Source: Tribonema minus (Eukaryota; Sar; Xanthophyceae; Tribonematales; Tribonemataceae). From it: a stretch of DNA of 64,000 bases. Shown here piece by piece: positions 1 through 12,173 of this stretch. The DNA lies in assembly GCA_017506865.1 (NCBI GenBank), contig JAFCMP010000212.1:744001-808000 (forward strand), read 5' to 3'. Within the stretch, counting starts at the first letter, position 1. Each line of letters starts with the position of its first letter. The notes under the pieces were generated by a model, which was not told the DNA's origin, ran no database searches, and worked only from the letters and a program-made list of their open reading frames with translations. A program made the position numbers and the translations under genes.

Positions 1-189
1 GCGGCAGGGCAACAGCAACAGTGGCGGCGCCAGCAGCAGTGGCGGTCGTGGTAACGACCGCAACAGCAGCAGGAGCAGTGACAGCGCCGGCTGCGGCGGC
101 GGTCGAGGCGGCAATAGACGGCGGCGGTGGCGGTAGCGGCGGTGGAGCGGGCGGCCAATTGAAGGGGCACGTGCAGCAGCAGCAGGAGG
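1..189 (+). CDS. candidate low-complexity exon, cut by window edge
   Basis: The first 190 bases are GC-rich GGC/CAG/GCA repeats. One frame stays open from the window edge and gives an Ala/Val-rich, then Gly-rich, then Gln-rich stretch, ending before a possible splice donor (CAGGAG then GTGTGC). Another frame gives a Ser/Gly/Asn-rich sequence but stops near base 138. Composition resembles the Gly-rich tail of the gene ending at 8013, so this could be the end of an upstream exon. The frame cannot be fixed from this sequence alone. Confidence 0.3.
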
Positions 190-417
190 TGTGCAGCATT
201 AACTGAGTCACGTTGGCTTTTGCATGGACAATCTCACCTCCCGCGGCCGCAGCAGTGCTTGACAGCATATGAAAATCAGATGTTGCCTTACGGACCTGAC
301 AGACTGAGTGTGCAACTCAAACTTGAAGGTGCAGTTTGCGACAACCAGAAGTAATGCCAGACCACGCAACCGCCGCTATGTGGGAGCTGCACGGGAGCAT
401 TCAGCGGCACATATATT

Positions 418-650
418 GGCACACTATGACAATGTTTGTCACGCAGCACGCGAACCAGACCGAGTGACCGACTCGGAGGCCTGCAGGGCAGGTGCAGCAA
501 CTGCAATGCGTCGACATAATATTCAAGTTCAAGTTGGCACACACAATGGCAGCGGTTGTCAACGCAGCACGGTGCACACCACTGGCAGACCGAGTGAATC
601 TGCAGGGAGATGGCAGCGACTTTAATGCGACTCGGATGACCTGCAAGCTT
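418..650. repeat. diverged tandem duplication, about 120 bp unit
   Basis: Two adjacent segments share ordered blocks: CGCAGCACG, a CAGACCGAGTGA core, CTGCAGGG, and GCAACTxxAATGCG-like ends. They are clearly related but diverged, so this is an old local duplication in non-coding sequence. Confidence 0.4.
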
Positions 651-1108
651 TCGAAGTTCCACCTCATGCCATTCCAATGAGGCTCATCACATCTGGCAAT
701 GGTGCACACTCGGCATCACTGAGTCTTGCTCCAATGGTAAAAGAGGATCAAAATTATTCAATGAATTACTTGAAGTTATCATGATGTTGATGTGCCACAG
801 CGGCACTGTGGCACATGGTGAGCTTGACCGTTTGGTAACCAACTTGAACGCTCCAGGCGCATTGCCAAGCACATTACGCACTGGCGCTGGAGCGCGCCAG
901 CAAATGGAGGCAGCGACTCCGATCAATGCCGGCCTCCTGCAGACTGAGTGCATGCTATGCCATTGGGCACTCGTCGAGGGGGCTGCAGCAAGCAGCACAA
1001 TTCCTGCAGCCCGGCGGTAGCGGTACCTGACAATGAGTGCAGCATCATGCCGCCAATGTAGTCCAAACACACCTGCCGCGCCAGGGGAACAACTGAGCTG
1101 CCAGCCTG

Positions 1109-1377
1109 AGGCAGGCTGTTACAGCTTTCTAATAGCCTCAGGCTGTTACAGTAACTGTTACAGTAACAGTTACTGCGCGAGCTTCCCGTTGGCAACATGG
1201 CGAATCAGCGCGACGCGGCGAATTTCAAAGCAGCAGATACAGTATTATACGTTGTAACAGGCAGGCTGTTACAGCTTTCTAATAGCCTCAGGCTGTTACT
1301 GTAACAGTTACTGCACGAGCTTCCCATTGGCACCATGGCGAATCGGCTCGCGGCGAATTTCAAAGCAGCAGACACGG
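1109..1377. repeat. direct repeat, two copies about 150 bp apart
   Basis: Copy one (about 1109-1233) and copy two (about 1260-1377) share AGGCTGTTACAGCTTTC, TAATAGCCTCAGGCTGTTAC, a TAACAGTTACTG segment, and GCGGCGAATTTCAAAGCAGC. The first copy has an extra internal CAGTAACTGTTA palindrome. No coding role is apparent. Confidence 0.75.
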
Positions 1378-2798
1378 TGCCAGCAAAATTCAACCTGCTA
1401 CAGGGCGGGGGCATTGAGTTCCAAGCGTCCAACGAGCAAGCCGCCACTCACTGACAGTCTGTAACAGCGGAGCAGGCCCATCGGGGCTGCGCTACAGCCA
1501 GTGGCACCTGCAGGATCATGATGCACTACGCACGTCGAGCTGGCGCGACATGTCATTGAGTGCGCTGACGTGATTGCATGCATGGCGGCGGGGTCACTTG
1601 AAGCAGCTGTCATGCGGGGGGCGGCTCGGGCCAACTGCCAGATCCCATTGGCTTCTGGCAAATTACTTTACATGGTGACACCGTGGAGCCTCTGAATCAG
1701 ATGCATCCCACTGCACTGACATGGCATAGCAGCAGGGCGATGCATCGATGGTACTACTAGTAGAAGCAAATGCAAGGCAACTTGAATCATGATGGTGGTC
1801 CGATGACTCAGAGTCTACTAGAAGTACAGCTGTGCGGGACATCTGCAACTACTAATAGTATGCCATTATGATAGCATGATGCCATTGGTGGTGTGTGGGG
1901 TGTGTGATGCATTGCCAGTGGTAAGTCTGGGAATTCCTTGAACTTAATAGTAGTCTTACTAACTTAGTAGACTACTGCATGCAGTGCAACAAATTGCTGG
2001 TTATAAACTTTGTCGATCATCATGATGATGCCACAGTCACTGTGTGTCAAGCAGTTTGAAAGTTACTAATATGTATAATAGATAGACTAATAGTTCATAC
2101 ATATTTACTGTATACATAACAACATCATTATTTTTATTTTTTTTTGAATGAAAAAAAATGGCAAAAAAGAAAAAGACTGTAACGATTCAGTAGACTCGAG
2201 ATCTCTAGCCTTCAAGTTCAAGTGGGCCCAGGGGTTGCCGACCAGCGTATGACAATAATTCTTTAGGACGTCCATACAGCCTATGGCAGTCATAACATAC
2301 AATTATAAATAATGTACATATATATCGTTAATATATAACACTCTGGGTGGCTAGTCACACACTGTGTCTGACTCAGTCAGTGAAGTTTAAAATCCGCAGC
2401 GGCTATCGAAATCTTTGCCCGCACAGCTTTAAGTTGAAAATGTGCAGTGTCTGACCCGATGTATAGTCCAGCCTGAGACGTCAGACAGCCAATCATATCA
2501 TCATATCATCAGAACTTGAACTTTGACTTAAAACATGACAGTGGCATGGCCGCCGACCGCCACCGCCCGCCCGCCGTGACAATTTAATATAAATGTGACA
2601 ATTCAATTTAAATGTATTGTCCAAATCGAGATCTCTCATTCTCATCAGCGTTCAGTATGCTGTAACAATTGTCCTGGGTCGCACTGCCACTGAGTCAATC
2701 AGTGCAACTGACACAGTTACGCTCTGACAAAAAGCATGCTGTGTACTAACTTGAAGTTACACTGAAGGTTTTTAATTGAGTGAACTTTTCTTATGCAG

Positions 2799-5700
2799 GT
2801 GGTCGCTGCACTGGGGGCCGGCGGCGGCGGCAGCCGGCGGCCTTGTAACCTTGTCGTCGTCATGGAGATGACGGAGGAACCGGCGGCGTTGCGTTCGTCG
2901 TTGCCAAACGATCATCATGATGATGCAATGACTGGCATTCAGAAATTTCATCGTGAAAATAAAAATGAGTCTCCGGTCGCTCCGTGAGAGGCTTGTGCCC
3001 TGACCGCACAAGCCTGGTGGCGCTGAGGGTCATACGAGCCATGAGCCATTACCGCGGCATATGCCTGCCACAATCACACCGTGTGCTGGACGATGCAACG
3101 GCAACGAGCCATTCACCATTCGGCGCGTTATGATCGGGAAGTTTCAAAACCTCATGGCAATTGCAAACCCCCTCGAGTGTACAGCTCGGCTACCACAGCT
3201 GGGCAGCCTTCAGGGACACACGGGGAATAACGTGCCAGCTCCCGTGACAAAGATCTTGCCTCGAGAGGCACATCGCACTCACTCATCCCACCAATCGAAG
3301 GCGTGTGCCAAAGGGCTTCTCACGTGAGCAGCAGCGCAAGGCAGCACATTGAGATGACAACTTTGTTTGACTTCAGGACGTTCGTGAAGAAGGTGAGCCG
3401 GGACACGTGGGTGTTAGTATACCGCTTATCTCTGTTGCGCGCGAGCCAGAGGCCCTCTTCACTATCGTCCTCAGGCTGTAAATCACTGTGGCATTTGAGT
3501 GTCCCGGGGCAGTGCCAGTGCTCGAGGTTCAGCCCGGTGGCTCCAGCGATGTGTCGTTGCTTCATTCAAAGTGGCATTGTATTGCTACGATAATTGCCGC
3601 ATTATGATGCGTTGAACTTCGCCCATTTTATGAACGGCGTCCAATGGTATGGTGTTCGACAGGTGCCTATGCCTGAGGAAGCTCTGTGAGTAATTTAAAA
3701 ATAGGAAACGTTTATCACGATTGTATCATCAACACTGTTGGCAACTTTCGAGATGGTGACCAACATTCACAAGCACAATGATGGACCAGGTGTCGCTGAT
3801 TGCAATTATTACAATTGCCTTGTGTACTTGGCTTGTGTACTGTGTAGCTTGAAGACAGGTCTTCCGGCACAGCTCGCAGCTGCGGTGGCGGCTTGGCATC
3901 CGAGGCAGCCCCGCAACCATCTGATCATGCCACCGTTGGGACCGAGCCAGTGGCATGCAGCTCGACAGACCATGACTTAGTAAGCACGTCATCAAGCCTA
4001 GGTATACCAACACAGTCTGTGATTCAGAAGTGCGTCACCGGTGCGATGCGCTCCATTCAGGCTGCTGCCATGCCAGCCTCAGACTGTGCATTACGCGACA
4101 ACATGCCCATCATAGTACCTCATCAACTGCCGTCACAGCAGCAGTCACCATGGCAGCAACTTCAACGAGCTGTCATTGGCAACGACTTCGCACAGCGCTC
4201 TAGTAGTACGCAGACCCCGGAAGAGTGGCACAGCGACGCCGGCGGCGCTGGCTACCGCAGTGACGCCGGTGCGGCAGAGGCAGCAATGCTACGGCAGCGG
4301 CTGGCTGCCTTGATGCGAGAGCGCGACAGTGATGCAGCTGCGTTCAAGGCAGCCAAGACATCCTGGGCAAAGTCGCAGGAGACACTGCAGCAGCACCTGG
4401 ATGAAGCACTCTCAACGCTAGATGCGCAGCGGGCTGCCTTGAGCCAGATCTCTGCCGCCGCTGCTGCCGCCCGCTCGCCGCGCGACGAGGCCGCCGCTGC
4501 GCCGCCATCTGGCAGCCCCCGTGACCGCCTGGGAAATGGTCTGTTGCCGCACAACGCCTCGTTCGGCAGCGCCAGCGATACCGGCAGCTGCAACGGCAGG
4601 CAGGCCGCGCATGATACTCAGCGCTACTCAACAAGCATGCACGTTGACGGCCTGCCGTCGCGCGAGGCCATCTTGACCATGACCGTGGAGTCCGTGCAGC
4701 GTGTGCAGAAGGGCCCCGGGGCTCAACTTGCCCGTCACCATGATGGCAGGGGCGGCGCCATCCCCAATGCAGCGCGCAGATCCACCACGACGGCCGGCAC
4801 ATCTGCCTCCACGTGGAGCGCGCCTCACATGCGGCACGAGGCGCCTGTGCGACAGCCTGCTGCGCCGGCGCACGCCACATATCGCAACCCCCCGAGGCTC
4901 CCGTTCTACACGGTGCCACTAGACGCTGAGATGGTCCAGGCCCCAGGGCACGCGGCGCTGCTGGGAGCAACAGACCAGGACGCAGAAAGGCGGCTGGAGC
5001 GCAGCTTTGGCGCATCCTCTGGGCGGGGCGATCATTCGGAGATGCCGTCCTTGTTGAACTTCCCTACACACCAGGGGTCCTTCATCGACGGCATGCATGG
5101 TCGCGGCGGGGCCAATGCGCGTGACAGCAGTGATTGGGGCAGACCCAGGACAACAGCTCCACCAGACAGGGTAAGTCCATGCAACACCAAGTTGGACGCA
5201 GTGACACAAAACTTAAAGACTTAGTTTTAAGTTCAAATCGAATGGTGACGGTCACCTTTACACTGTGACACAAGCAGTAGCACATGAAATACACCTCTAG
5301 GTCATGGTAGTCAGCAGAAACCTGATTTGAGTCGCTGGATAAATACAATTCAAGTTCAATGTTTCATGCACTTCAAGCTGGCAAAACGCGTGACATGTCT
5401 GCAGTGTCAACTTGAACGCAGGGCAGAACTCACTGACAGCCGTTGAGGTGCTGCAGCTTTATACCACTTTGACTGCTATTAGTGGCCTCATGCCAGTCAT
5501 GGTGGTAAGAAGGGCAAGTGCTACTGTAATGGTATAAAGCTTCAAGTTGGTCAGTGCTCAGCCTGAGCGCACTGATTGTAGGGCATATTGAGGTCGGTAG
5601 CAGGTTGATCGGGCGCACATGTCTGCTGCAGCATTTAATTTATATGTTTACAAGATGATGCAGCGTAGTACGTGATGCCTGTTACAGTAGCATATCAATG

Positions 5701-8013
5701 CAACATGATGCTAAACAACTTGAAGAGCACGGTGTTTGCCTTCTGATTCTGATTCAGTTGTGCCGGTTTCCTCACTCCATCTGATAGCAATTGTTTAGTA
5801 CTATTTGAAGTTGCTTCAGAATCTCCCAGGTGCCCCACATCACAAGTGTCGTTGAAAAAAACGACATGGATATACTTGTGCCCTGATACTAGTAGTAATA
5901 CGTCAATGTTTGTTGCCGTATGCAATCCTATGAGTGTGTCAGTGCGCCCAACCGTTGGCCCCTCACGCTTGCAAGTACCTCCTCCTCCCAGTCACTCCCA
6001 CACTGCGACCTCCCACTTTTGCCCCTCCCCCCCCCACTGGTAGGTCAACGCGAGTGTGGCAGGGGTCAAGCGCTCGCCTGACTCATTCCACGTCGGCCCG
6101 AGTTCATCCGATGACGTCGCAGCCCCCGCGCGCAAGCGTGTTGCGTGGCCGTCGGAGTCCGACTCTGAGTCACTGCGCCCCGGGCAACCCATGACAGTGC
6201 CCTACCCGCAAGAGCCCCTGGGCCCCCCCGTGGCACCACCGTTGCCGCCGCCGCCGTCTCAGGGCCTGTGGGGCACCACCGACGGGCAGCAGGGCAAGTT
6301 GAAGTTGAAGGAGGCGCCCGGCCTCGTGCGCGTGCTCTTTGTGGACTGGGACGGCGTCACCAAGCACACGCGGCGCACCGTGGAGGAGGCGGAGGCGCAC
6401 CTGGCATCGCTCAGCACGCTGCCGAGCGCTGCCACCATGATCTTCCACTGCTTCAGCAGGTACAGCTTCAATGTGATTCAAAGCTCCACTGCAGTGCGGG
6501 CAGTTACTGTAGCTCCCTTAACTGAACACTTTGCCGTAGCCGTGTGAGCCATCCCATCATCGCGTGTCACAACTTGAAGCTGGCATGCGATGGGTATAGT
6601 AATGGTCTAATTCAATGTATTGCCCGCAACTTCCGAATCACAATTGACAGTCGCTGTGCCAGCCATATCCACCACCGCATCACGATGATCAGCGGATGCG
6701 CCCCTCCAGTTTACCTTAGACAAAAATAGCCTTAGCATACCACTGATGAGCACAGAACGGTCGTTGTTTACAATCTTGCGATGCGTATCACATCAGCCTG
6801 TCAGTGACCTCACCACAAAAGTAGCCTTCTAAGTGCTTACCTGGTTCACTATCACCAAGCATTGCACAGCGAGCAGGCGGCCCGAGCCACGCAGCCTTCA
6901 TTCTTGAACTTGTTCATGCATGTGCATGTGACCTGCCGTCCCCTCAGCAAGCGCAGCCCGTGAGCTAGCTTTAATACGACTCTACTGTAGCCCTGGACCT
7001 CGTCTAATTGCGCGCATTGGTTGCTACTTCACAGCACCGCCGTTGCGGCTCAGCTCACAGTCACCTGAGCACTGCCGCCCTTTTCTCACTTCTTTGTTAA
7101 CAGAACATTTGTATTTCACAATCTCCTGCTCTCTCCGCCGTACTGTGAACAGGCCACGCGGCATGCGCAGCCTCTCCACGCATGCATCTTCCTTTGGCGC
7201 GCACCGGTGCACGCAACCTCCCTCTTAGACCACCAGTTTCTTGCAGTTCATCTGAACTTGAAACTCACCTACTGTGATTGCTGCTGCTGCTGCTCACTGC
7301 TGCCGCAGGCCGCCCGGCACGTGCGGCCTGCGCGCGCGCGTCCCGCTCGGCGCCATGTGGGATGCCGTCTCCTACTTACTTTCACGCTTATACTTCGGCC
7401 CTAACAAGCTGCTGCTGATCGCTGCTGCCGTAGGCCCCCAGGCACGCGCGGCCTGCGCGCGCGCGTCCCCCTCGGCGCCATGTGGGACGCCGTCTTCCAC
7501 GCCACGCCGCGCCTCGCGGCGTACCGCCACGCGTGCCGCGTCTTCACCGACACGTGCAACGCCAAGGACCTGCGGCGCAGCTCGTCGCCGTCGCGCATGC
7601 ACGGCTTCCACGAGTCCATCTTCACGGCGCACGACGCGGTCAGCGAGGCGCGCGCTGCTGCCTGTTTCTCTGGCAAGATGGCGATGCTCGCCAGCGTTGC
7701 CGCCGCTGGCGGCGGCGGCAGTGGCGGTGGCAGCAGCGGCAGCGGCGGCGGCGGCGGCGGCGGCAGCAGCGGCGGCGGCGGCGGCGGCACCGGTGGCGGC
7801 AATCACAGCGGCGACTTCAACAGTAACGGCACCGGGTACAACAATGGCGGCGGCTGTGACGAGTGCAGTTCCAGCTCGTCGTCTCCCGCCTTGTCATCGC
7901 CTATAAGCTCCAGTGGGCGCCGCAGCGTCTCCCCTCTGCAGACGGATGTCGGCCGTGGCGGCGGCACTGGCAAAGGCAAGAGAGGTAGTGGCGGCCACAG
8001 GGCCTGCTGCTGA
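2799..8013 (+). CDS. Ser/Gln-rich coiled-coil protein with poly-Gly tail, unknown function
   Basis: Multi-exon model: 2799-2983, a short exon 3377-3392 (its start is uncertain and the frame is open further upstream), 3848-5170, 6044-6459 and 7434-8013 with a TGA stop. Splice phases agree at every join (2, 0, 0, 2), the acceptors follow pyrimidine runs, and the donors read GTGAGA, GTGAGC, GTAAGT and GTACAG. The product is about 840 residues if 2799 is near the 5' end; no convincing initiator Met with a leader was found, so an upstream exon is likely. It has a Ser/Gln-rich N-terminal half, one coiled-coil, a Pro-rich region, a compact basic/hydrophobic C-terminal region, then Gly/Ser homopolymers and a CysCys end. 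I do not recognise a family; a nuclear regulatory or scaffold protein is possible from composition only. Confidence 0.6.
3848..5170 (+). CDS. main exon of coiled-coil protein
   Basis: A 441-codon exon bounded by TGTGTAG before 3848 and AGG/GTAAGT at 5170, phase 0 at both ends. The most regular coiled-coil is coded at about 4282-4480 (EAAMLRQRLAALMRERD and ETLQQHLDEALSTLDAQ show heptad spacing), followed by an Ala run and SPRD repeats. The rest is Ser/Thr/Gln/Pro-rich and probably disordered. A minus-strand open frame of 223 codons over the same DNA is a GC-driven shadow. Confidence 0.6.
6044..6459 (+). CDS. exon with nuclear-localisation-like motif and Pro run
   Basis: The acceptor follows a ten-base C run (ACTGGTAG before 6044); the donor is CAG/GTACAG. 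The exon codes a GVKRSPDS start, a basic APARKRVAW patch that could be a nuclear localisation signal, acidic-Ser SESDSES, a Pro-rich PPLPPPPS stretch and then a folded-looking segment beginning LVRVLFVDWDGVTKHTRRT. It joins in frame with the exons on both sides. Confidence 0.55.
7305..7375 (+). pseudogene. partial duplicate of last-exon start with acceptor
   Basis: This copy repeats CTGCTGCCGCAG plus the first part of the 7434 exon (CGGCCTGCGCGCGCGCGTCC, then GGCGCCATGTGGGA) with a few substitutions, then diverges. Used as an acceptor it would shift the frame downstream, so it is a decoy or decayed exon edge rather than a working exon. Confidence 0.65.
7434..8013 (+). CDS. last exon, conserved-looking domain then poly-Gly/Ser
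   Basis: Begins after GCCGTAG in phase 2 and ends with TGA at 8011-8013. It codes a compact segment (LGAMWDAVFHATPRLAAYRH and on to about 7680), then an imperfect (GGC/AGC)n tract giving long Gly/Ser runs, a Ser cluster and a CysCys terminus. A partial copy of its first 65 bases and its acceptor lies just upstream at 7305-7375. The C-terminal Cys pair could be lipid-modified, but that is a guess. Confidence 0.55.
7690..7802. repeat. GGC/AGC trinucleotide tract coding poly-Gly/Ser
   Basis: Imperfect trinucleotide repeats code Gly and Ser runs in the last exon. The other frames of the same tract give poly-Ala or poly-Pro shadows on the minus strand, which I left out. Confidence 0.8.
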
Positions 8014-8125
8014 GCCCTGCCACCTCTTAGTGGCGCACAAGGTCTGACTCGCTTTCAGACGCTACTGCTGCTGCCTTTGCAGCTGCTACTGGTGCTGCTG
8101 GCACTGCAGGTGGTTGTGGTGGCTC

Positions 8126-8130
8126 TGTAA
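8126..8130 (+). terminator. TGTAA polyadenylation-type motif
   Basis: TGTAA lies 113 bases after the stop at 8013. UGUAA is the usual poly(A) signal in chlorophyte algae, so it fits as the 3' end signal of the upstream gene. A five-base motif is weak evidence on its own. Confidence 0.4.
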
Positions 8131-8737
8131 ATGTCAGCGCGCCGGCGCATGGATCCCCCCTCCCCCCCACACACACCTTGCTTTCAAGCTGCGGCTGCCA
8201 GCGCGCAGTTGGCTGCAGCAAATTAAACGTCCCGTGTTTTGCAAGACGGCTTCTACCCTAGCTATGTCTACCAGTGGTCGTCGCCCGTTCAGAGTGCCAG
8301 CACCTTTTGTCGCCATGCACGCACATCATGCCTGCGCTCGATAATGTGCAGCCCGTCACAGGAAGTCCCTTAGTTGTCAATGCAGTCTTGAATGGGCCCA
8401 CAACAGGCGCGTACTGCCAGGCAGGCCCAAGTTGAGCAGCTTTCTAGCGCTCCCCCCTCCTGCCCCCCCCCCGGCCCCACGCCCCCTCGACAGTAGCTGT
8501 CCACTTGCAGTTCAGCACCACCTGCTTTTGTGCTGTACGACAGTGACAGTGATCACGCATCGATTTCCCCAGAATACATCCATGTCATGACGCTTGTGCG
8601 CGTCTGCAGACCGTCCGTCATTTAGTTCCCCCTTCCATGTGGACCAGATATTCATGCTCTCATTCTCTTGCTTTGTGACGTTTTTGCCATAAAGCACAGC
8701 CGCAGGGCTGGTGCACCTTTGATTGCCGAAAAAGAGT

Positions 8738-9028
8738 GAAGCATTGTCAAAACATATCTGCTACGTGTCAAGCGGCGCCAGCGAGAAACAGCACATGCTA
8801 TGCTCATGACGCCCTTGAAGTGGTATACTATAATTGTAAACGCCGCCAGCTATTTGCCATGCAATGGAACAGTGTACAGAAGCAGTTGCTTGGTCCCTTT
8901 CAAGTCACCCATATTAAGCATTGTCAACACCTGCTGCGTGTCAAGCGGCGCTTGCCCGCCGCCAGCTGCATGCCATGCGATGCAGCAGTGTACATGAGCA
9001 GCTGTTGGGTCACTTTCAAGTCACCCAT
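8738..9028. repeat. two-copy repeat, about 175 bp unit
   Basis: Two units share AAGCATTGTCAA, TGCTACGTGTCAAGCGGCGC or its TGCTGCGTG variant, CGCCGCCAGCT, TGCCATGC, CAGTGTACA and a TTTCAAGTCACCCAT end. The second unit is shorter by an internal deletion. Confidence 0.7.
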
Positions 9029-9289
9029 GTAGAAGATAAAGCCTCCTCCGGAGGCTTCCTAGCGTGCACTCAAGTCTCTCAAGTGCCAAATTACCCCAAA
9101 TTTTGCTCCAACTTCGTGTCCTTTGATGTGTCCTCTGCTCATTTTGCCCCCCGCAGCTGAAATGCTCAGTCTAGCAGCTGCCTATTGGTCTCATGCCAAC
9201 AAAAGTCAAGTAGCAGCCGGCCAGGGCTCGGGGCTAGCCGAATGTCGAAGTGCATACTATAGTAAGCAGAGTTGAAATGATGCAAAGAA

Positions 9290-9377
9290 GGGGCTCTCAT
9301 GCCTCCCACAAAAGAAAGGCTGTTGACTAGCGAGGGGCTCTCATGCCTCCCACAAAAGAAAGGCTGTTGACTAGCGC
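9290..9377. repeat. perfect 44-bp tandem duplication
   Basis: GGGGCTCTCATGCCTCCCAC and the rest of a 44-base unit occur twice, head to tail (9290-9333 and 9334-9377), with no visible substitution, so this is a recent slippage or strand-repair event. Confidence 0.9.
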
Positions 9378-10041
9378 GCCAAACGCGGTCCATGCCAGTG
9401 GCCGAGCAGTGCAAGTTCTGTGTGCACGCTTGCGTGTGCATTGAGTAATCAGGCTGGCTCATTGTGGAGCATGGCATTGCGCAGCTTTCAAGCCGTCTCC
9501 TGCAAAAGCGACCTGACAGATGCGGTGCTGCACGTCAACAGAAGTGGTGCATTAACGTGGGTACTTTTTGAAGTATGGCAACACTATGAAAATCCTACAT
9601 GCTCAATGTTAACTTACCTCATACTTACGTGGTGCTCCCTTGTAGCTGCAGGAATGTCATCAACGACACAGGCGTGCGAACTACCACAAAGCAAAATGCA
9701 TGCAGCAGACACAGTGAATGTGACAGTGACTGTGACAAGCAGGCCAAAAAGTGGTGTGCACTATATCGTCATCTATTGTTGGAATGGAGGCCCGGGCCCC
9801 CCGGGCCACATACTGTTACAGTATAAACTGGCTGCTGAGGGCCGCCTGATTGCCACAGTGCCACATTGTGTGCCTGCCAGATGTGATCTGCAACTGTTGC
9901 GACCGTCACGTAAACTACTTCTATGAGAAACTGCGCTCAGCCGCATGTTACCCAGCGCACCAACCTTAACTTCTGGCACGTGTGGCATGCGCGACAAGGT
10001 GCGCCTGGCCTGCTGCGGCTGGAGCAATACTTGATCTAAGC

Positions 10042-10195
10042 CATCGCCATGGTACTGTCACGGCAACGTTCGGACTGCATTCAATTCGTGCAATAATGGG
10101 CGAGGCCGGAGCATCGCTTAATGTAAACCCTTGTCATGGTACCGCCACGGTGACGTTCGGACTGCATTCAATTTGTGCAATAATGGGCAAGGGGC
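10042..10195. repeat. two-copy repeat, about 88 bp period
   Basis: ATGGTACTGTCACGGCAACG and ATGGTACCGCCACGGTGACG are each followed by TTCGGACTGCATTCAATT, a GTGCAATAATGGGC segment and a G-rich end. The copies are about 90% alike. Confidence 0.75.
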
Positions 10196-11264
10196 CCTGG
10201 GGACTACTCCATGCCATGGTCTTCACAGCCTCAAAGGCTGCAAAACCCAGCTGAGCTCCACCCAGTCGCAGCTGTGTGTCACAATCTCCCAATCAATTTG
10301 GTAGGATGGCTGCTGCCGCGTCCCCACACTGCTCCGCCTGGCGGCCCACATACCGCGATGCAGCAGCACGTTGCATCGGATTCCCATCGTTCAGTACTTG
10401 CACGGGGCGACGCCTCCTGTGCTGGAGCACAACTTCCTGCTCAGCAGGAGAGAAGAGACAACGCGTGTGTGCCTCCCAGTGAGATCCAGTGCCAGACATG
10501 TTCCACCAGTGAAAGCGTGCATATCTCAACATGGCATGTGCTCTTGTCTTAGTCGTCTTGCACTCACAACTGGCAGGCAAGATTCGACGGCAGTGGCACT
10601 CTAACCGAAAACTCATACTTCTACAGGATTTGTGAAGCTCTTTCATGCACCAAATATGCCATTGGGTGTGCCATTATGATGGCTGCTTAAGAGTTTGAAG
10701 GGCCAGCAGAATCTGACAACTGAACCGTTTTTAAAATTCAGTCATTAGACACGGGGGGGGGGCAGCAGCTGCCCTTGCAAGTGCTCATACAGTGGCCCGG
10801 AACACAAGTAGGATTCAGCTGCCGAAAATGGGACCTGCATTGGGACACCAGGACCCGGCACCAAATTATTTTGTCAAGTCTGTTTGAATCCTGCCAGCGT
10901 CCGCTGCTGCATTTCAACAGAATATTGCAATTAGGGTTGAAGGGTGTTGAAGTCGGGTAAGATTTCGTGGAGGGTTTGCACCAGTGAGAGCCGGACTGAG
11001 ACCCCTGTTTGAAATCAGGTCCTAAGGCCGTCTTTCATGTCGTTTTTTGGTTGACCAGCTCATACTGCTCATACTATAGACTATAAATATTGTGCTTCGA
11101 TTGACTAGGGGAGCAGAGGACTTTTGAAGGGGGTCGTAAACACCAAGCACTACTACTACTAGTACATGTACTGGCTTTCTCGCAGGTTGAGCACCCAAAC
11201 ATCTCATGGCCCCAGGTGGGCCACCACAGCAGCCACTATGATGGTTGAAGAAGCTTGCAGTGTA

Positions 11265-11560
11265 CCTGAAACACGCGCATGGGCGTCGCGACAGCAGGCT
11301 CACATATGCTTGACTACCCAGTGTAACGCAACATCTCTAGAAGAACTTGAAGTTGACGCACTCACATTATCGGGGACGTGTAGCAGGCTGAAACACGCGC
11401 ATGGGAGTCACGACAGCAGGCTCACGTTTGCTTAAGACTACTTGGTGTGACGGAACTTCCCCAGGATATGCTTAAGACTACTTAGTGTGACGCAACATCT
11501 CTATCTCTAGACGACCTTCAAGTTGACACACTCACGTTATCTGGGACGTGCAGCAGCCCG
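11265..11560. repeat. short diverged tandem repeats
   Basis: Blocks recur two or three times: AAACACGCGCATGGG, CGACAGCAGGCTCAC, TTTGCTTAAGACTACTT, GTGTGACGxAAC and AGTTGACxCACTCAC. Non-coding. Confidence 0.65.
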
Positions 11561-11688
11561 CTGCTGTCTTGGGCGGTGTGCTGCAACCGGTGCCCCCGCA
11601 TGTGCCGCAGCTGCATGGCAGAAACGATGACAAGGTGTTGTCAACTTCAACATGCTGGGTGTGAATATGAAGACACGTCATGTCATAG

Positions 11689-11689
<1 letters not shown>

Positions 11690-11722
<33 letters not shown>

Positions 11723-11740
11723 GAGGGGGGGGGGGGTGAT
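11690..11740. repeat. (GT)n followed by long poly(G) tract
   Basis: GTGTGTGTGTGTG runs into two G runs broken by one A, more than 30 bases in all. The plus strand could form stacked G-quadruplexes. Run lengths in an assembly at such a site are unreliable. Confidence 0.9.
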
Positions 11741-12173
11741 GGTGCAAAACTCGAGCCGTTGACAATGTTGAAACAACTATTGCAATGACTGCCAGTCCTA
11801 GACTCTAATGCTTCCCGTTTTTCGGTGGCCAAGCCAGTTGCTGGGCATGTGCTGCAGGGACAAGTGGCTACTGTGCAGGCATACGCCACGAGAGCTGAAC
11901 TGTTGGCTTCAACTCAGTTTCAACTATCAGATGATCACACTGGTCCAATGCAGCAGCTGCCCGCACTAACGCCACCAAGCAACTGTGGCATGCACAATGC
12001 TGACTCTGGCAGTCAGTCTGGCGCTGTGACCCGGGGTAAGCTTTGTCGCTGAGAATGAGCATGTAGCTGCCGCGAATGTGCCCTAATAGTAGGTGACTTG
12101 AGCAACTTGAAGATAGCATGTAGCGTCTGATGCAGTGCAGCATCTGCGAAGCAGCAGTGGATGATTCATACTT

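Larger units (their letters stand above)
190..2798. other. no confident gene; repeats and AT-rich intron-like DNA
   Basis: I see no open frame here with convincing coding character and flanking splice sites. The stretch holds diverged direct repeats (418-650 and 1109-1377), CTAG/TAGTA-rich palindromic sequence near 1750-1980, and AT-rich sequence with T and A runs near 2130-2170. It may be an intron joining the partial exon at the left edge to the exon at 2799, or intergenic. Confidence 0.4.
8131..12173. other. convergent intergenic region, no gene seen
   Basis: This lies between the stop of the plus-strand gene at 8013 and the stop of the minus-strand GH16 gene at 12174. Open frames here are short and without credible splice sites. 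It holds several small tandem duplications listed separately, C-rich runs near 8150 and 8450-8490, and a poly(G) tract near 11.7 kb. Confidence 0.5.

Noticed and set aside
4344..5015. 223-codon minus-strand open frame opposite the coiled-coil exon
   Set aside because: GC-rich shadow of the plus-strand exon; Arg/Ala/Pro composition and no splice support.
7372..7806. Minus-strand poly-Ala and poly-Pro frames
   Set aside because: Other readings of the GGC/AGC repeat that codes Gly/Ser in the last exon.
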